DNA of 64,000 bases from Caenibius tardaugens NBRC 16725 (GTDB taxonomy: Bacteria > Pseudomonadota > Alphaproteobacteria > Sphingomonadales > Sphingomonadaceae). Within the stretch, counting starts at the first letter, position 1, and the number at the start of each line of letters is the position of its first letter. Where the stretch lies: contig NZ_CP034179.1 in assembly GCF_003860345.1 (NCBI RefSeq), forward strand, positions 2,278,001-2,342,000, in the 5' to 3' direction. Below the pieces are notes generated by a model. The model was not told the origin of the DNA. It worked only from the letters and a program-made list of their open reading frames with translations, and searched no databases. The position numbers were made by a program, and so were the translations under genes. Positions 25,979-34,838 of the stretch are shown here, in pieces.

Positions 25979-26016
25979 TGGAGAATACATTTACACTATT
26001 GTAAATGTATTCTCCA
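25979..26016. repeat. Perfect 17-bp inverted repeat with 4-base spacer upstream of the EPS antiterminator gene
   Basis: TGGAGAATACATTTACA, then CTAT, then TGTAAATGTATTCTCCA: arms perfectly complementary over 17 bases. It lies about 190 bases before the nusG-like gene, in the otherwise gene-free gap 25781-26204. No T-run follows, so it is not a classical terminator. It could be a dimeric operator or an RNA hairpin in the EPS leader. Confidence 0.85.
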
Positions 26017-26204
26017 AGCTTTGGCCTCTACATATCTTATTTCGATTTGGCGATCTGTATTTCTAGGCTCTTGTGGGGTGTCGACAGGAATATTCATCTT
26101 GACGGATGCAGTCGGTTCGCGTCATGCATGATTGACGACGTTGACTTGGGGGGAACCGAGATTGCTCAATTTTCGAGTTGAGCCTCGGTGTCGCAATGTA
26201 GTTT

Positions 26205-26825
26205 ATGGATTTTTCATCAGAATTTACTGCGCCAGATAGCGCAGTTTCAGAAAGCGGATTGGGCGACGAAGTATCGCCGGCCGTGTCGGCAGTGGGCGCG
26301 CGAGCCTCTACGCTATCAGTAAGGCAGCGGCCCCAGCGGTGGTATGTTGCCGAAACTTTGCCGCGTTCCGAAAATCTGGCGCAATATCATCTCGAACGCC
26401 AAGGCTTTACATGCTTTTGTCCGCGTTTTCGTGCCACTCGCCGGCACGCCCGGCGCACCACAATCATAATGAGCCCGCTGTTCCCAGGGTATATTTTTGT
26501 CAGTTTTTCGCGCGATCATGATCGTTGGCAGTCGATCAACTCTACGATTGGGGTCAAGCGCCTGGTTGGTGGTGAACGAGGGCCTTTGCCTATGCCCCGC
26601 GACGTCATGGAGACGCTTCTCGCGCGGTGCGAAGAAGGCGAAGTCGATTGCATCATTCCTGAGATTAAGCCGGGTGACCAAATTCGTCTGATGTCAGGTC
26701 CATTCGCTAACAATGTGGCGGCTATTGAAGCTTTAGACAGCAAGGGGCGGGTGCGTGTCCTCTTAGATATCCTGGGGAGCCGCAGATCTTTGCGCGTTGA
26801 TATGCGTGCGATCGGCCCGGTTTGA
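26205..26825 (+). CDS. NusG/RfaH-like transcription antitermination protein
   Basis: 206 residues. After a variable ~40-residue N-terminus, the NusG N-terminal domain begins (RWYVAETLPRSENLAQYHLE, then LFPGYIFVSFSRD), with a KOW-type C-terminal domain (PGDQIRLMSGPFANNVAAIE). Specialised NusG paralogs at the start of polysaccharide operons bind RNA polymerase and let it read through long operons. It is the first gene of the EPS cluster and is separated by 75 bases from the initiating transferase. A long inverted repeat lies upstream and could be part of its target or its own control. Confidence 0.88.
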   Translation: MDFSSEFTAPDSAVSESGLGDEVSPAVSAVGARASTLSVRQRPQRWYVAETLPRSENLAQYHLERQGFTCFCPRFRATRRHARRTTIIMSPLFPGYIFVSFSRDHDRWQSINSTIGVKRLVGGERGPLPMPRDVMETLLARCEEGEVDCIIPEIKPGDQIRLMSGPFANNVAAIEALDSKGRVRVLLDILGSRRSLRVDMRAIGPV

Positions 26826-26900
26826 TGGTTCGCTTTGTGATGGTTTGGCCAAAATGGGCAGCAGGGCGCCTCGCACTACTGGCCTTCGGTGAGGGTCTTA

Positions 26901-28205
26901 ATGACTGCTGAGCACATGCATCTGGAATTTGGAGAGCTCTCGCTTCGGCAGCGGGCGTTACGGCTGGTCCGGCGTTGGCTTACAAGTAACCGATTTGCCA
27001 TCGGCGGTGCGCTGTTTTTCGGCGTGATTGTTCCCGAATTGTTTCACCCATTGGTCACGGAAACGTACGATTGGGCAAGGCCGATGCACGCCTCGGACCC
27101 AATGCTGATTGCGGCGATCGTTGCTTTGTTGTTTGGGCATATCGCATTGCGTCGCACGAGCCTGCTGCCGTTTGTGGACGCCAAGGTTATCGTCTTGCCG
27201 GTCTTCGTCATAACGTTTTCCGCAGTATTCGTTCTGGTGGATGTCCTGTTTGATACGCGTAGCTATTATCATCTCCCTACGTCCTTTTGTGCTGGCGTTG
27301 CCTGGTATACGGGTTTGGCGGTCGCGCATGGGCGATTGGACAGGCCGATCATTGTCGTGGTGGGTGCGGTGGATATCGACACCGAACTGCGTGCCTCGCG
27401 CATTCGCTGGGTTCCCTGGGCGAGCACGAGATTGCCTCACAAGGCGCAGGCAATTGTGTATGACAGTCATAAAGACTATTCGCCTGAGTGGGAGCGCTTC
27501 TTTGCGCGGGCCGTCTTGCGCAACATTCCCGTCTACGACCTTGATCATTTAAGGGAAATGCTGATCGGCAGGGTAACGCTGCGTTCGAAGCCCGAACTGG
27601 TGTTTGGGCGATTGCTGCCCTCGGAGCCTTATCTGCGGATCAAGCGTGTGGTTGATTTTGGCTTGGCTCTAGTCGTGCTGCTACCCGTTTTGCTGATTAT
27701 GGCGGGGGCGGCGCTACTGATCCGCTGCGAAAGTGCTGGCGGTGTATTGTTCCGACAGACACGCGTCGGCTATCAGGGGCGACTGTTTACCTGTTATAAG
27801 TTGCGCACGATGCGCAGTGGTGTCGCAGGTCCGCTTTATACGCAGGACAGCGATCCGCGGATAACCCGCATAGGGCGATTCTTGCGCAAGTCGCGTATCG
27901 ATGAGCTTCCGCAGATTTTTAACGTGTTGAGGGGCGACATGAGCTGGATCGGTCCGCGCCCCGAGGCGGTGCAGTTGTCCAGAGAATACGAGAAATCGAT
28001 ACCCTATTATCGATACCGTCATAGCGTTCGGCCTGGTATTTCGGGATGGGCAGCCGTGCACCAGGGCAACGTTGCCTTGACCGACGCGGTGACCCGGAAG
28101 CTCGAGTATGATTTCTATTATATCAAATACTTCTCCATATGGCTCGACTACGTGATAGTGCTGATGACCATTCGTACCATCGTGACGGGCAAGGGGTCGC
28201 GCTGA
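26901..28205 (+). CDS. Undecaprenyl-phosphate sugar-1-phosphate transferase (initiating, WbaP/ExoY-like)
   Basis: 434 residues from ATG 26901, which follows GAGGG; a GTG at 26889 is less likely. Several N-terminal helices precede a CoA-binding-like cytoplasmic region and the C-terminal bacterial sugar transferase domain (RVGYQGRLFTCYKLRTMRSG, DPRITRIGRFLRKSRIDELP, GPRPEAV, GISGWAAVHQGN). It moves a hexose-1-phosphate from a UDP-sugar to undecaprenyl phosphate, the first step of repeat-unit assembly at the inner membrane. The donor sugar cannot be read from sequence. Confidence 0.93.
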   Translation: MTAEHMHLEFGELSLRQRALRLVRRWLTSNRFAIGGALFFGVIVPELFHPLVTETYDWARPMHASDPMLIAAIVALLFGHIALRRTSLLPFVDAKVIVLPVFVITFSAVFVLVDVLFDTRSYYHLPTSFCAGVAWYTGLAVAHGRLDRPIIVVVGAVDIDTELRASRIRWVPWASTRLPHKAQAIVYDSHKDYSPEWERFFARAVLRNIPVYDLDHLREMLIGRVTLRSKPELVFGRLLPSEPYLRIKRVVDFGLALVVLLPVLLIMAGAALLIRCESAGGVLFRQTRVGYQGRLFTCYKLRTMRSGVAGPLYTQDSDPRITRIGRFLRKSRIDELPQIFNVLRGDMSWIGPRPEAVQLSREYEKSIPYYRYRHSVRPGISGWAAVHQGNVALTDAVTRKLEYDFYYIKYFSIWLDYVIVLMTIRTIVTGKGSR

Positions 28206-28265
28206 CCACTGCTGATCGGAGAAGCGCGCAATCGATGCTTGCATTTGCGGGCGAGCGCTGCTCAA

Positions 28266-28281
28266 TGTTCAAAATTGAACA
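28266..28281. promoter_or_regulatory. Palindrome upstream of the EPS MarR gene, candidate operator
   Basis: TGTTCAAAATTGAACA has perfect 7-base arms (TGTTCAA/TTGAACA). It lies 78 bases before the likely MarR start and 61 bases after the transferase stop. MarR proteins often bind such palindromes in their own promoters; the assignment is inferred. Confidence 0.5.
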
Positions 28282-28323
28282 AACGTCCGCTCAATTGTGT
28301 CGGTAGTGGACCGTTGAATAAGT

Positions 28324-28350
28324 CAGTATGGGTGGTTTTCACCCATACTG
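28324..28350 (+). promoter_or_regulatory. Strong hairpin directly before the EPS MarR start
   Basis: CAGTATGGGTG and CACCCATACTG form a perfect 11-bp stem with loop GTTTT, ending 8 bases before ATG 28359. It covers the place where a ribosome site would be, and no T-run follows. It may act as a translational block, transcript processing site or operator. Confidence 0.6.
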
Positions 28351-28358
28351 CGGTAGCT

Positions 28359-28916
28359 ATGGCGCAATCTTGCAATCTGCCCATCTCTAAATCGGATCGT
28401 CGCGACAGCCTCGATCTCGATCTGCTCTACCTGCTGGAAAAGGAGCCGGGCCTTTCGCAGCGGGAGCTGGCCGATCGCCTGGGAATCAGTCTGGGTAAAG
28501 TCAATTATTGCCTGAAGAGTCTGCTGGCGCTGGGGGCAATAAAATTTGGCAATTTTCGCGCATCGTCACACAAGATGCGCTACGCCTATATGCTCACGCC
28601 CGCAGGTTTGTCGCGTAAGGCCAACCTGACACGCGCGTTTCTCAGGCATAAGATGGAGGAATACGAGCGGCTTAAGGCGCAGATCGCGGCGCTTGAGGAT
28701 GACCTCGCAAAATCCGATGCGGGGGGCAAGCATCACTATAGTGCTTGGCAAGGGGCGGGGATACCACAGTCCTGTGTTTTGGGGGCTGTGCGGTCTATTG
28801 CTTGCCTGTTTCTGCTTTGGTGGCAGCGCGCGCGCCGATGTCGGCGCGCTGATATTCTTGCGTCCTCTGGCCATTGTGTTGCTCGGCTTCGGTCTCGTGC
28901 GTCTAACGATCGATGA
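28359..28916 (+). CDS. EPS-associated MarR-family regulator, reading frame runs on into the next gene
   Basis: The recognised part is about 110 residues: DLLYLLEKEPGLSQRELADR, LGISLGKVNYCLKSLL, YAYMLTPAGLSRKANLTRAF, then a coiled-coil tail (KMEEYERLKAQIAALEDDLAK). This is the EPS-associated MarR family found in polysaccharide loci. The start is set at ATG 28359, which lacks a clear ribosome site. Family members end near the coiled coil (about base 28715), but here the frame stays open to 28916, overlapping the ligase gene by more than 200 bases; the Arg/Cys/Trp-rich extension looks like out-of-frame translation. A lost stop or a small indel near 28715 is likely. Confidence 0.75.
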   Translation: MAQSCNLPISKSDRRDSLDLDLLYLLEKEPGLSQRELADRLGISLGKVNYCLKSLLALGAIKFGNFRASSHKMRYAYMLTPAGLSRKANLTRAFLRHKMEEYERLKAQIAALEDDLAKSDAGGKHHYSAWQGAGIPQSCVLGAVRSIACLFLLWWQRARRCRRADILASSGHCVARLRSRASNDR

Positions 28917-30120
28917 CATTCGTGCACACGCTTTTGCCTTCTCATTGGCGTTTGTGATCCTGGGCATGTTGTTGCTGCAGTTAGTCCCGCTACCGCCGGT
29001 GTTCTGGCAAGCATTACCCGGCCGTGATCTGGTCGCTCAGATCGACCAGACGGCAGGCCTGGGCACAATTTGGCGACCGTTCAGTCTGGTCCCGTCGGGC
29101 ACACGCAATGCCTTCTTCGCGGCGTTGGTGCCGTTCGCCGCATTGGTGTTGGGCAGCCAGCTCAGCCACAGAGAGCGCCGGCTGCTGCTTCCCGTTATTC
29201 TCTTGGCCATAGGTGTGACTGCGCTAATAGGATTGCTCCAGACGCTTGGTCCGGCAGAGGGGCCGTTGTATTTCTATGCGATCACCAACAATGGCGCGAG
29301 CGTTGGCATCTTTGCCAATCGGAACCATCAGGCCGTTCTGCTTGCGATAGCCCTGCCGATGCTGTGGGTGTTTCTCTCCCAGAATCGTCTCCAGCGCTAT
29401 CTGGGCGTTCTGCTCGGTATTTTCATTGGGCTGCTGGTACTGGTGACCGGATCGCGCTCGGGTTTGCTTTGCGCCATCCTGGCATTGGTTCTTTTGCCTT
29501 TCCTGACTCTTAAACCTGCTGACCAGCCCATAAAGAGCACCGGACAAGTATTACGGGTTGCGCCCTGGATTCTGCTCACTGGGTTGGGTCTGATATTTGC
29601 AGGTTTTGCGCTCTGGCTTGGCCGGGCGATCGCATGGGAGCGCTTGCAAGAGTCGACTGCCGAAGGCGAGTGGCGACTGGCTGCTTTGCCAGTGGTGCGC
29701 GACATGATTATGCAATACTTTCCCGCAGGCGGGGGTGCCGGCAGCTTTGCCGAGCTTTATCAGCGTAGTGAGCCCGATAGTCTTTTGACCAACGCCTATT
29801 TCAACCATGCCCATAACGATTGGTTGGAAGTGTTGGTCACGGATGGCGTCGCAGGCGCGGCGATCCTGTTGGCGGCAGTGCTGGCTTATTGCCGGGGTGT
29901 TAAAAGGGCATTGGCGAGCGGGTTGTTCCCTCGCGATCGGGGTGAACAATATCAGCGGCTTGGGCTGGTGGTGGTGGCTCTCTTAGCGCTTGCCAGCATA
30001 AGCGATTATCCGCTTCGAACCCCGTTTCTTGCTTGTGTGTTTGTTCTCGCCGTACTCTGGATGCCCCACTCTGTTGGGGGCAGGATAAGCCAGGAACCCG
30101 GATTGCCGTCCGCTCCATAA
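28699..30120 (+). CDS. O-antigen ligase/polymerase family (Wzy_C) membrane protein
   Basis: About 473 residues with some 10-12 helices. GSRSGLLCAILALVLLPFL (the conserved TGSRSG helix) and the loop with NHAHNDWLEVLVTDG are typical of the WaaL/Wzy superfamily, which joins lipid-linked saccharides to an acceptor or to each other. Start uncertain: TTG 28693, ATG 28699, ATG 28717 and GTG 28741 are all in frame with no good ribosome site. It overlaps the MarR frame. A second polymerase-like gene occurs at 41898, so this one may be a ligase or an EPS-export-linked variant. Confidence 0.88.
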   Translation: MTSQNPMRGASITIVLGKGRGYHSPVFWGLCGLLLACFCFGGSARADVGALIFLRPLAIVLLGFGLVRLTIDDIRAHAFAFSLAFVILGMLLLQLVPLPPVFWQALPGRDLVAQIDQTAGLGTIWRPFSLVPSGTRNAFFAALVPFAALVLGSQLSHRERRLLLPVILLAIGVTALIGLLQTLGPAEGPLYFYAITNNGASVGIFANRNHQAVLLAIALPMLWVFLSQNRLQRYLGVLLGIFIGLLVLVTGSRSGLLCAILALVLLPFLTLKPADQPIKSTGQVLRVAPWILLTGLGLIFAGFALWLGRAIAWERLQESTAEGEWRLAALPVVRDMIMQYFPAGGGAGSFAELYQRSEPDSLLTNAYFNHAHNDWLEVLVTDGVAGAAILLAAVLAYCRGVKRALASGLFPRDRGEQYQRLGLVVVALLALASISDYPLRTPFLACVFVLAVLWMPHSVGGRISQEPGLPSAP

Positions 30121-30132
30121 AGGTTCTATTTC

Positions 30133-30867
30133 ATGCAGTTAGGATTCATACCGTGCCACTTGGCGCTGATCGCCAGCTTCGCGCTGACCGGCTGTGCCTC
30201 GACGCCTACAATCGGCGGCGATCCTGGCCTCAGAGTGATGGACGCGAGCGCCTTGCCGCCGCCCACGCGCGGGGATCTTGCGCACGCTGCGCCGACCTAT
30301 TTCGTGGGGCCGCTCGACAAGCTGACGATCGATGTCTTTGGTATCCCCGAGTTGACGATGCGCGAAGTGCAGGTCGATGCGAGTGGTATGATGGCATTCC
30401 CCATGACAGGCGTCATTGATGTCACCGGGCGCACACCGGCCGAACTTCAAGCCGTTTTGACCGAACGTTTGCGCGCGGCCCACATTCGTGATCCGCAGGT
30501 CACGGTCAATCTCAAGGAAACGGTCAGCCAGCAGATTACGGTAGAAGGGCAGGTAAGGAAACCTGGCCTTTATCCCGTTAACGGACGCATGACGCTGATG
30601 AAGGCGATTGCCCGGGCAGAAGGTACCGACGAATATTCGCGGCTGGACGATATCGTGGTGTTTCGCACCGTCGACGGGCAGCGGATGGCGGCGCTCTACG
30701 ACCTCAGTGCCATTCGCCATGGCGCATACTCCGATCCCGAAATCTACGCCAACGACATCATCATGGTCGGTGATTCCTATTCTCGCCGCCTGTTCAAGGA
30801 CATTCTCTCCGTTGTGCCAGCGCTGGCTTCCCCGATTATCATTGGCCTCGACCGCCTGACCAAATGA
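30133..30867 (+). CDS. Outer-membrane polysaccharide export lipoprotein (Wza/GumB family)
   Basis: 244 residues. A lipoprotein signal peptide ends in the lipobox LTGC (Cys about 21). A Poly_export domain follows (about 55-140: YFVGPLDKLTIDVFGIPELT), then one SLBB domain (QITVEGQVRKPGLYPVNGRM). Such proteins form the outer-membrane exit pore for capsule or EPS. It is shorter than Wza (about 380 residues), as in GumB-type proteins. It is 13 bases after the ligase gene and 25 bases before the Wzc-like kinase. Confidence 0.94.
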   Translation: MQLGFIPCHLALIASFALTGCASTPTIGGDPGLRVMDASALPPPTRGDLAHAAPTYFVGPLDKLTIDVFGIPELTMREVQVDASGMMAFPMTGVIDVTGRTPAELQAVLTERLRAAHIRDPQVTVNLKETVSQQITVEGQVRKPGLYPVNGRMTLMKAIARAEGTDEYSRLDDIVVFRTVDGQRMAALYDLSAIRHGAYSDPEIYANDIIMVGDSYSRRLFKDILSVVPALASPIIIGLDRLTK

Positions 30868-30892
30868 CTCGCATTTGCCTGGATCCCATCAC

Positions 30893-33139
30893 ATGAACCG
30901 CACTCCGATCCTTTCGTCAGCTTCCTCGCCCGACGGCGGCGTAGTGGGAGGCTATCCCGGCGTACCCGGCGAGGATGCCTTCTCGTTCCCGCCTGTTCTG
31001 TTGCAATACTGGCATGCCGCGCAACGCTGGCGCTGGTTGATCGCTGGCATTATTGCCGCGGCCGTTCTGATCGGTCTAATCGTAACGCTGCTAGCGCCAC
31101 CTCAGTTCACAGCCAGATCGCAGATCGAAATCAGCCGAGAACAGCAAAACGTAACGAACGTGCCCGGGCTGGAAGGGGCGGGCGCACCGCGTGATCTGGA
31201 GTTCTACGACACGCAGTATGCACTACTCAAAGCCGAGTCTTTGGCCGAACGGATCGTTCGCAATCTCAAACTGGCCGATGACGATGGTTTCTTCGAGGCA
31301 CATGGGGTCACGCCGCCTGAGGCGGCGCAACGCGGCGCGGGCAAGCCCGTCTTCAGCAAGAATGAAACGCGTCAGCGGGAACGGCAGGCGACACGGCTTC
31401 TGCTCGACCACGTTGACATTCGTCCTATTCGTAACTCGCGGCTGGTCGACATCAATTACATCAGTCGCACGCCGACATTGTCGGCACGGATTGCGAACGC
31501 GTGGCCGCAGCAATTTATCGGTGCCACGATGGACCGACAATTTGCCTCTAGCGCGGATGCGCGCAGTTTTCTGGAACAGCGCCTGACCGATTTGCGCGCG
31601 CGGCTGGAACAATCCGAGCGCGATGCGGTCGCTTTTGCCTCTGAACGGGATATTGTTACGCTTGGGGCAACCCGCGATGCCAGCGGTAGGACCATGGATC
31701 CTCGCACGCTGGTTGCAAGTGATCTCGAGGCGCTGAACGCCGCGCTGGTCAGTGCGCGTACGGATCGCATCGCCGCGGAAAGTCAGCTGCGCGCGAAAGG
31801 TGCCGAACACAGCGCGCAGGCCCTCACCAATCCCACCATTCAGCAATTGCGGCAGAAGCGCGCGGAAGTGGGCGCGGAATACGCCAAACTGATGGTGCAG
31901 TTTGAGCCGGGCTACCCCGCCGCGCGCGCCCTTAAGGAGCAGATGAAAACGCTCGACGCCGCGATTGCGCGCGAAACCGGCCGTGTGTCGGGGAGCCAGC
32001 AGTTGGCTTATGACGAGGCCGTGACGCGCGAACAGAAGCTGGCAGCACAAGTCGAAGAGCTCAAAACCCGTCTCGACCGCCAGCAACACGATACGATCCA
32101 GTATAATATCTTCCAGCGCGATGCGGATACCAACCGGCAGCTCTACGATTCGCTGCTCCAGCGCTACAAGGAGATCGGCGTGGCCGGCTCGGTTGGGGCG
32201 ACCAATATCGCGGTGGTTGATCTGGCGCGCGTGCCGGAACGACCTTCTGGGCCGAGCTTGCCTAAGAATCTGGCGATTGCACTTTTGCTGGGGATCGTGC
32301 TGGCGGCAGGTGCCGTATTTACGCTTGAACAAATCGACGAAGGCATCCGCAATCCTACCAATGTGGAATCACTTTTGGCGCTTCCACTGCTGGGCGCAAT
32401 TCCGCAGGCCCGAGAGGATGCCGCGCAGGAAGCACGCACATTCTACTCTCAGTTGGGCGAGGCCTATTTCAGCACCAGAACGGCGCTGGCGCTGGCGACA
32501 ACCCATGGTCTGCCGCGCACGCTGGCGGTCACGAGCACCCAGCCAGGGGAAGGCAAATCGATCAGCGCGCTTGGTCTTGCTTGTGCAATTGGCCGCCAGA
32601 TGGGGGGCAAGAAGGTGTTGCTGCTTGATGCCGACATGCGCTCACCTTCGGTCCACACGCTCACCAATGTCCGCAACGAGGGTGGGCTGAGTCTGTTGCT
32701 GGCAGGTGAAGAGAATATCCTCGGGCAAGTGCAGTCGACGCATATTCCCGAGCTTGCGGTTCTTACCGCGGGCCCCACCCCACCCAGCGCTGCCGAATTG
32801 CTCAGCACCGACCGCTTCCACGACGTTCTCGATGGTCTGCTCGAGCGCTATGATCATATCGTGGTAGACTGCCCCCCCATTCTCGGCTTGGCCGATGCCC
32901 CCCTGATCGGCCGGGCGGTGGAGGGCTCTGTGCTGGTGATCGAAGCGGAATCCGCCTCGGTGCGCTCAATCCGCAATGCTTTGCGGCGGCTGCAGGTTGG
33001 TCATAACCATGTCTATGGCGCGCTGGTGACAAAGCTGGACGTAGAACGCGCCGGCCAGGATTATGGACTCAATTATGCGGGCTATTATTCTTATGGTGGC
33101 GATAGTGCGTTTCCAGAGGCAAAATTGAGCTCGTCGTAG
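30893..33139 (+). CDS. Polysaccharide co-polymerase with tyrosine autokinase domain (Wzc/GumC-ExoP type)
   Basis: 748 residues from ATG 30893. Chain-length determinant (Wzz) domain with a first helix at about 45-66, a long periplasmic coiled coil with a GNVR-type region, and a second helix (about 459-478). The cytoplasmic BY-kinase has Walker A TSTQPGEGKS (about 546-556), Walker A' LLLDADMR and Walker B HIVVDCPP (about 655). The C-terminus has a tyrosine cluster (DYGLNYAGYYSYGG), the autophosphorylation region that controls chain length and export. No tyrosine phosphatase gene was found in the locus. Confidence 0.95.
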   Translation: MNRTPILSSASSPDGGVVGGYPGVPGEDAFSFPPVLLQYWHAAQRWRWLIAGIIAAAVLIGLIVTLLAPPQFTARSQIEISREQQNVTNVPGLEGAGAPRDLEFYDTQYALLKAESLAERIVRNLKLADDDGFFEAHGVTPPEAAQRGAGKPVFSKNETRQRERQATRLLLDHVDIRPIRNSRLVDINYISRTPTLSARIANAWPQQFIGATMDRQFASSADARSFLEQRLTDLRARLEQSERDAVAFASERDIVTLGATRDASGRTMDPRTLVASDLEALNAALVSARTDRIAAESQLRAKGAEHSAQALTNPTIQQLRQKRAEVGAEYAKLMVQFEPGYPAARALKEQMKTLDAAIARETGRVSGSQQLAYDEAVTREQKLAAQVEELKTRLDRQQHDTIQYNIFQRDADTNRQLYDSLLQRYKEIGVAGSVGATNIAVVDLARVPERPSGPSLPKNLAIALLLGIVLAAGAVFTLEQIDEGIRNPTNVESLLALPLLGAIPQAREDAAQEARTFYSQLGEAYFSTRTALALATTHGLPRTLAVTSTQPGEGKSISALGLACAIGRQMGGKKVLLLDADMRSPSVHTLTNVRNEGGLSLLLAGEENILGQVQSTHIPELAVLTAGPTPPSAAELLSTDRFHDVLDGLLERYDHIVVDCPPILGLADAPLIGRAVEGSVLVIEAESASVRSIRNALRRLQVGHNHVYGALVTKLDVERAGQDYGLNYAGYYSYGGDSAFPEAKLSSS

Positions 33140-33175
33140 GGCACAACGGTTGCGTAAGACCATTTCAGTGATGTC

Positions 33176-34402
33176 ATGCGATTTCCACGCAAGCTGATGC
33201 CCTCGCGCAAAGCGGCCGTTACGGGACTTAGCTGGCGAGGGGTTACAGCTGTGCTGCTCAGTCTTCCGGTTGCGGCGCTGGCCGCGCAGGATGCAGGCAG
33301 GGCTTGGTGGCATGCGGATCCCAGAGGCTCGCCTCCTCCATTTATACGCGATGCTCAAACCGCTCTTGCGGCGCATGCCGCGCAGATGCTTGATGCCGCA
33401 GGCGACAAGGCGCGGGCCGGTCAGGCAGTTGCCGCCGCACGCGCGGTCCTGCGCGCCGAGCCCTTCGATGTAGCGGCACTGCGCTTGCTGGGCATCGCGA
33501 AGGAAATGGAGGCAGAGGGGCGCGGGCAATCGCTTTTGCATCTCGCAGAACGCGTGTCGCGGCGCGATCTGATCACGCAGTTGGCACTGATCGAGCATGC
33601 TGCACGAGCCGGAGATCTGGCGGGTACTTTGCGCCACTACGATCGCGTGCTTGCGGTCCATCCCGAAGTGGATGAACAGCTCTTCCCGATTCTGGCGGCT
33701 GCGCTTGGTGAGGATGCGATCCGCCAGAGGCTCGTCGTTTATGCAAAACGGGATTGGTTCACGCGTTTTGCCTACAAAGCCTTGTCGCTCGGAGCCGATC
33801 CTGTGGCCTATAGCGCCTTGCTGGTGGGGAGCAGCGGGGGGCTCGATCCGGAACTCGCCGGGCAAATGCTCAGCCGGGTGATCGGCCAGCTGGTGGCAGA
33901 GGGAAGGTTCGCTGATGCCAAACGCGTTGCGCAAGAGCTTTCAGGGCCTCGTGGAGGCGCAATGCGTGATCTTGGGTTTACGCCGGCAACGCTTGATCCA
34001 CGGCTCGATACACTGGGATGGCGCCTTGCAGATAACGAGATCGCGCGTGCTTTTCTCGAGCGTGACGGGCGCTTGTCGCTCCGCATAGCGAGTAACCGTA
34101 CTGGCGAGATGGCGCGGCGCACCACACTGCTTCCGGAGGGCGCCTATAGGCTCGCTGTGACGATAGGGTATCAGCCCGATACGCCGCGCGCGCGGCTCAC
34201 TTGGGATGTGCGTTGTCGGGGTGCCGGGGGGGCGGTTCTCTGGCAAGCGATGTTCCCGGTCAAGGGGGGCTCGCAGGAGCTAGGGATTGTGGTGCCGCCG
34301 CGTTGTGCAGCGCAGGAATGGCGGTTGTCCGCGACCTCGGCGTTGTCGCAATTCCCGTCGGAGGCGCAGGTGGTGGCATTGGATTTGGCGGCTGCGCGTT
34401 AG
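33176..34402 (+). CDS. Periplasmic helical-repeat protein of the EPS locus, unknown
   Basis: 408 residues with a signal peptide (basic N-terminus, then VTAVLLSLPVAALAAQ). A helical, TPR-like region (about 60-260) with repeated Ala/Leu/Arg pairs follows, then a C-terminal part (about 280-405) that looks beta-rich. No catalytic motif is recognised. Its position right after the export kinase suggests a periplasmic role in assembly or export, comparable to TPR proteins in other secretion-type polysaccharide systems (inference). Confidence 0.75.
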   Translation: MRFPRKLMPSRKAAVTGLSWRGVTAVLLSLPVAALAAQDAGRAWWHADPRGSPPPFIRDAQTALAAHAAQMLDAAGDKARAGQAVAAARAVLRAEPFDVAALRLLGIAKEMEAEGRGQSLLHLAERVSRRDLITQLALIEHAARAGDLAGTLRHYDRVLAVHPEVDEQLFPILAAALGEDAIRQRLVVYAKRDWFTRFAYKALSLGADPVAYSALLVGSSGGLDPELAGQMLSRVIGQLVAEGRFADAKRVAQELSGPRGGAMRDLGFTPATLDPRLDTLGWRLADNEIARAFLERDGRLSLRIASNRTGEMARRTTLLPEGAYRLAVTIGYQPDTPRARLTWDVRCRGAGGAVLWQAMFPVKGGSQELGIVVPPRCAAQEWRLSATSALSQFPSEAQVVALDLAAAR

Positions 34403-34590
34403 CTTGCAGCGGGCGGGGCGCGGTTTGGCGTTGTGCGGGAACTAGGCGAATCAAACCGCTGTGATTTTGTTTTGTCCCTAGTGTGGGCGGATGACGAGTT
34501 CGTCTGTTGGTCAAGTATCAATCAGCTGTGATCTTGCGTTATCGGCGGTTTGATGGCCGCCAGCTTGAGAGTTCCGTTTACTGAAATGCC

Positions 34591-34791
34591 ATGCAAGGAA
34601 GCATGAACGTGGCAAGCACGCACTGGAAACGTGAACGGGTCCACGCCGAAGAAGAGTGCTGGCAAGCTGAACGGGAGCAAGCTCTTCGCGACATTATCCT
34701 GCTCATGCGCCGCTACGACATCAGCATGAACGAGTTGGAGCCTCTCCTGCAAGACGGCGGAGAGCCGGTGCCCTCCTTATTTGTTGATTAG
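34591..34791 (+). CDS. Small hypothetical protein
   Basis: 66 residues, charged and helical (EREQALRDIILLMRRYDISM), with an in-frame ATG also at 34603. No known family. It sits alone in the 436-base gap between the periplasmic protein and epimerase genes. Reality is uncertain. Confidence 0.4.
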   Translation: MQGSMNVASTHWKRERVHAEEECWQAEREQALRDIILLMRRYDISMNELEPLLQDGGEPVPSLFVD

Positions 34792-34838
34792 CAACATCCC
34801 AAACAAAAGGGACTTGCCCCTATGGACAACACGGCCAA

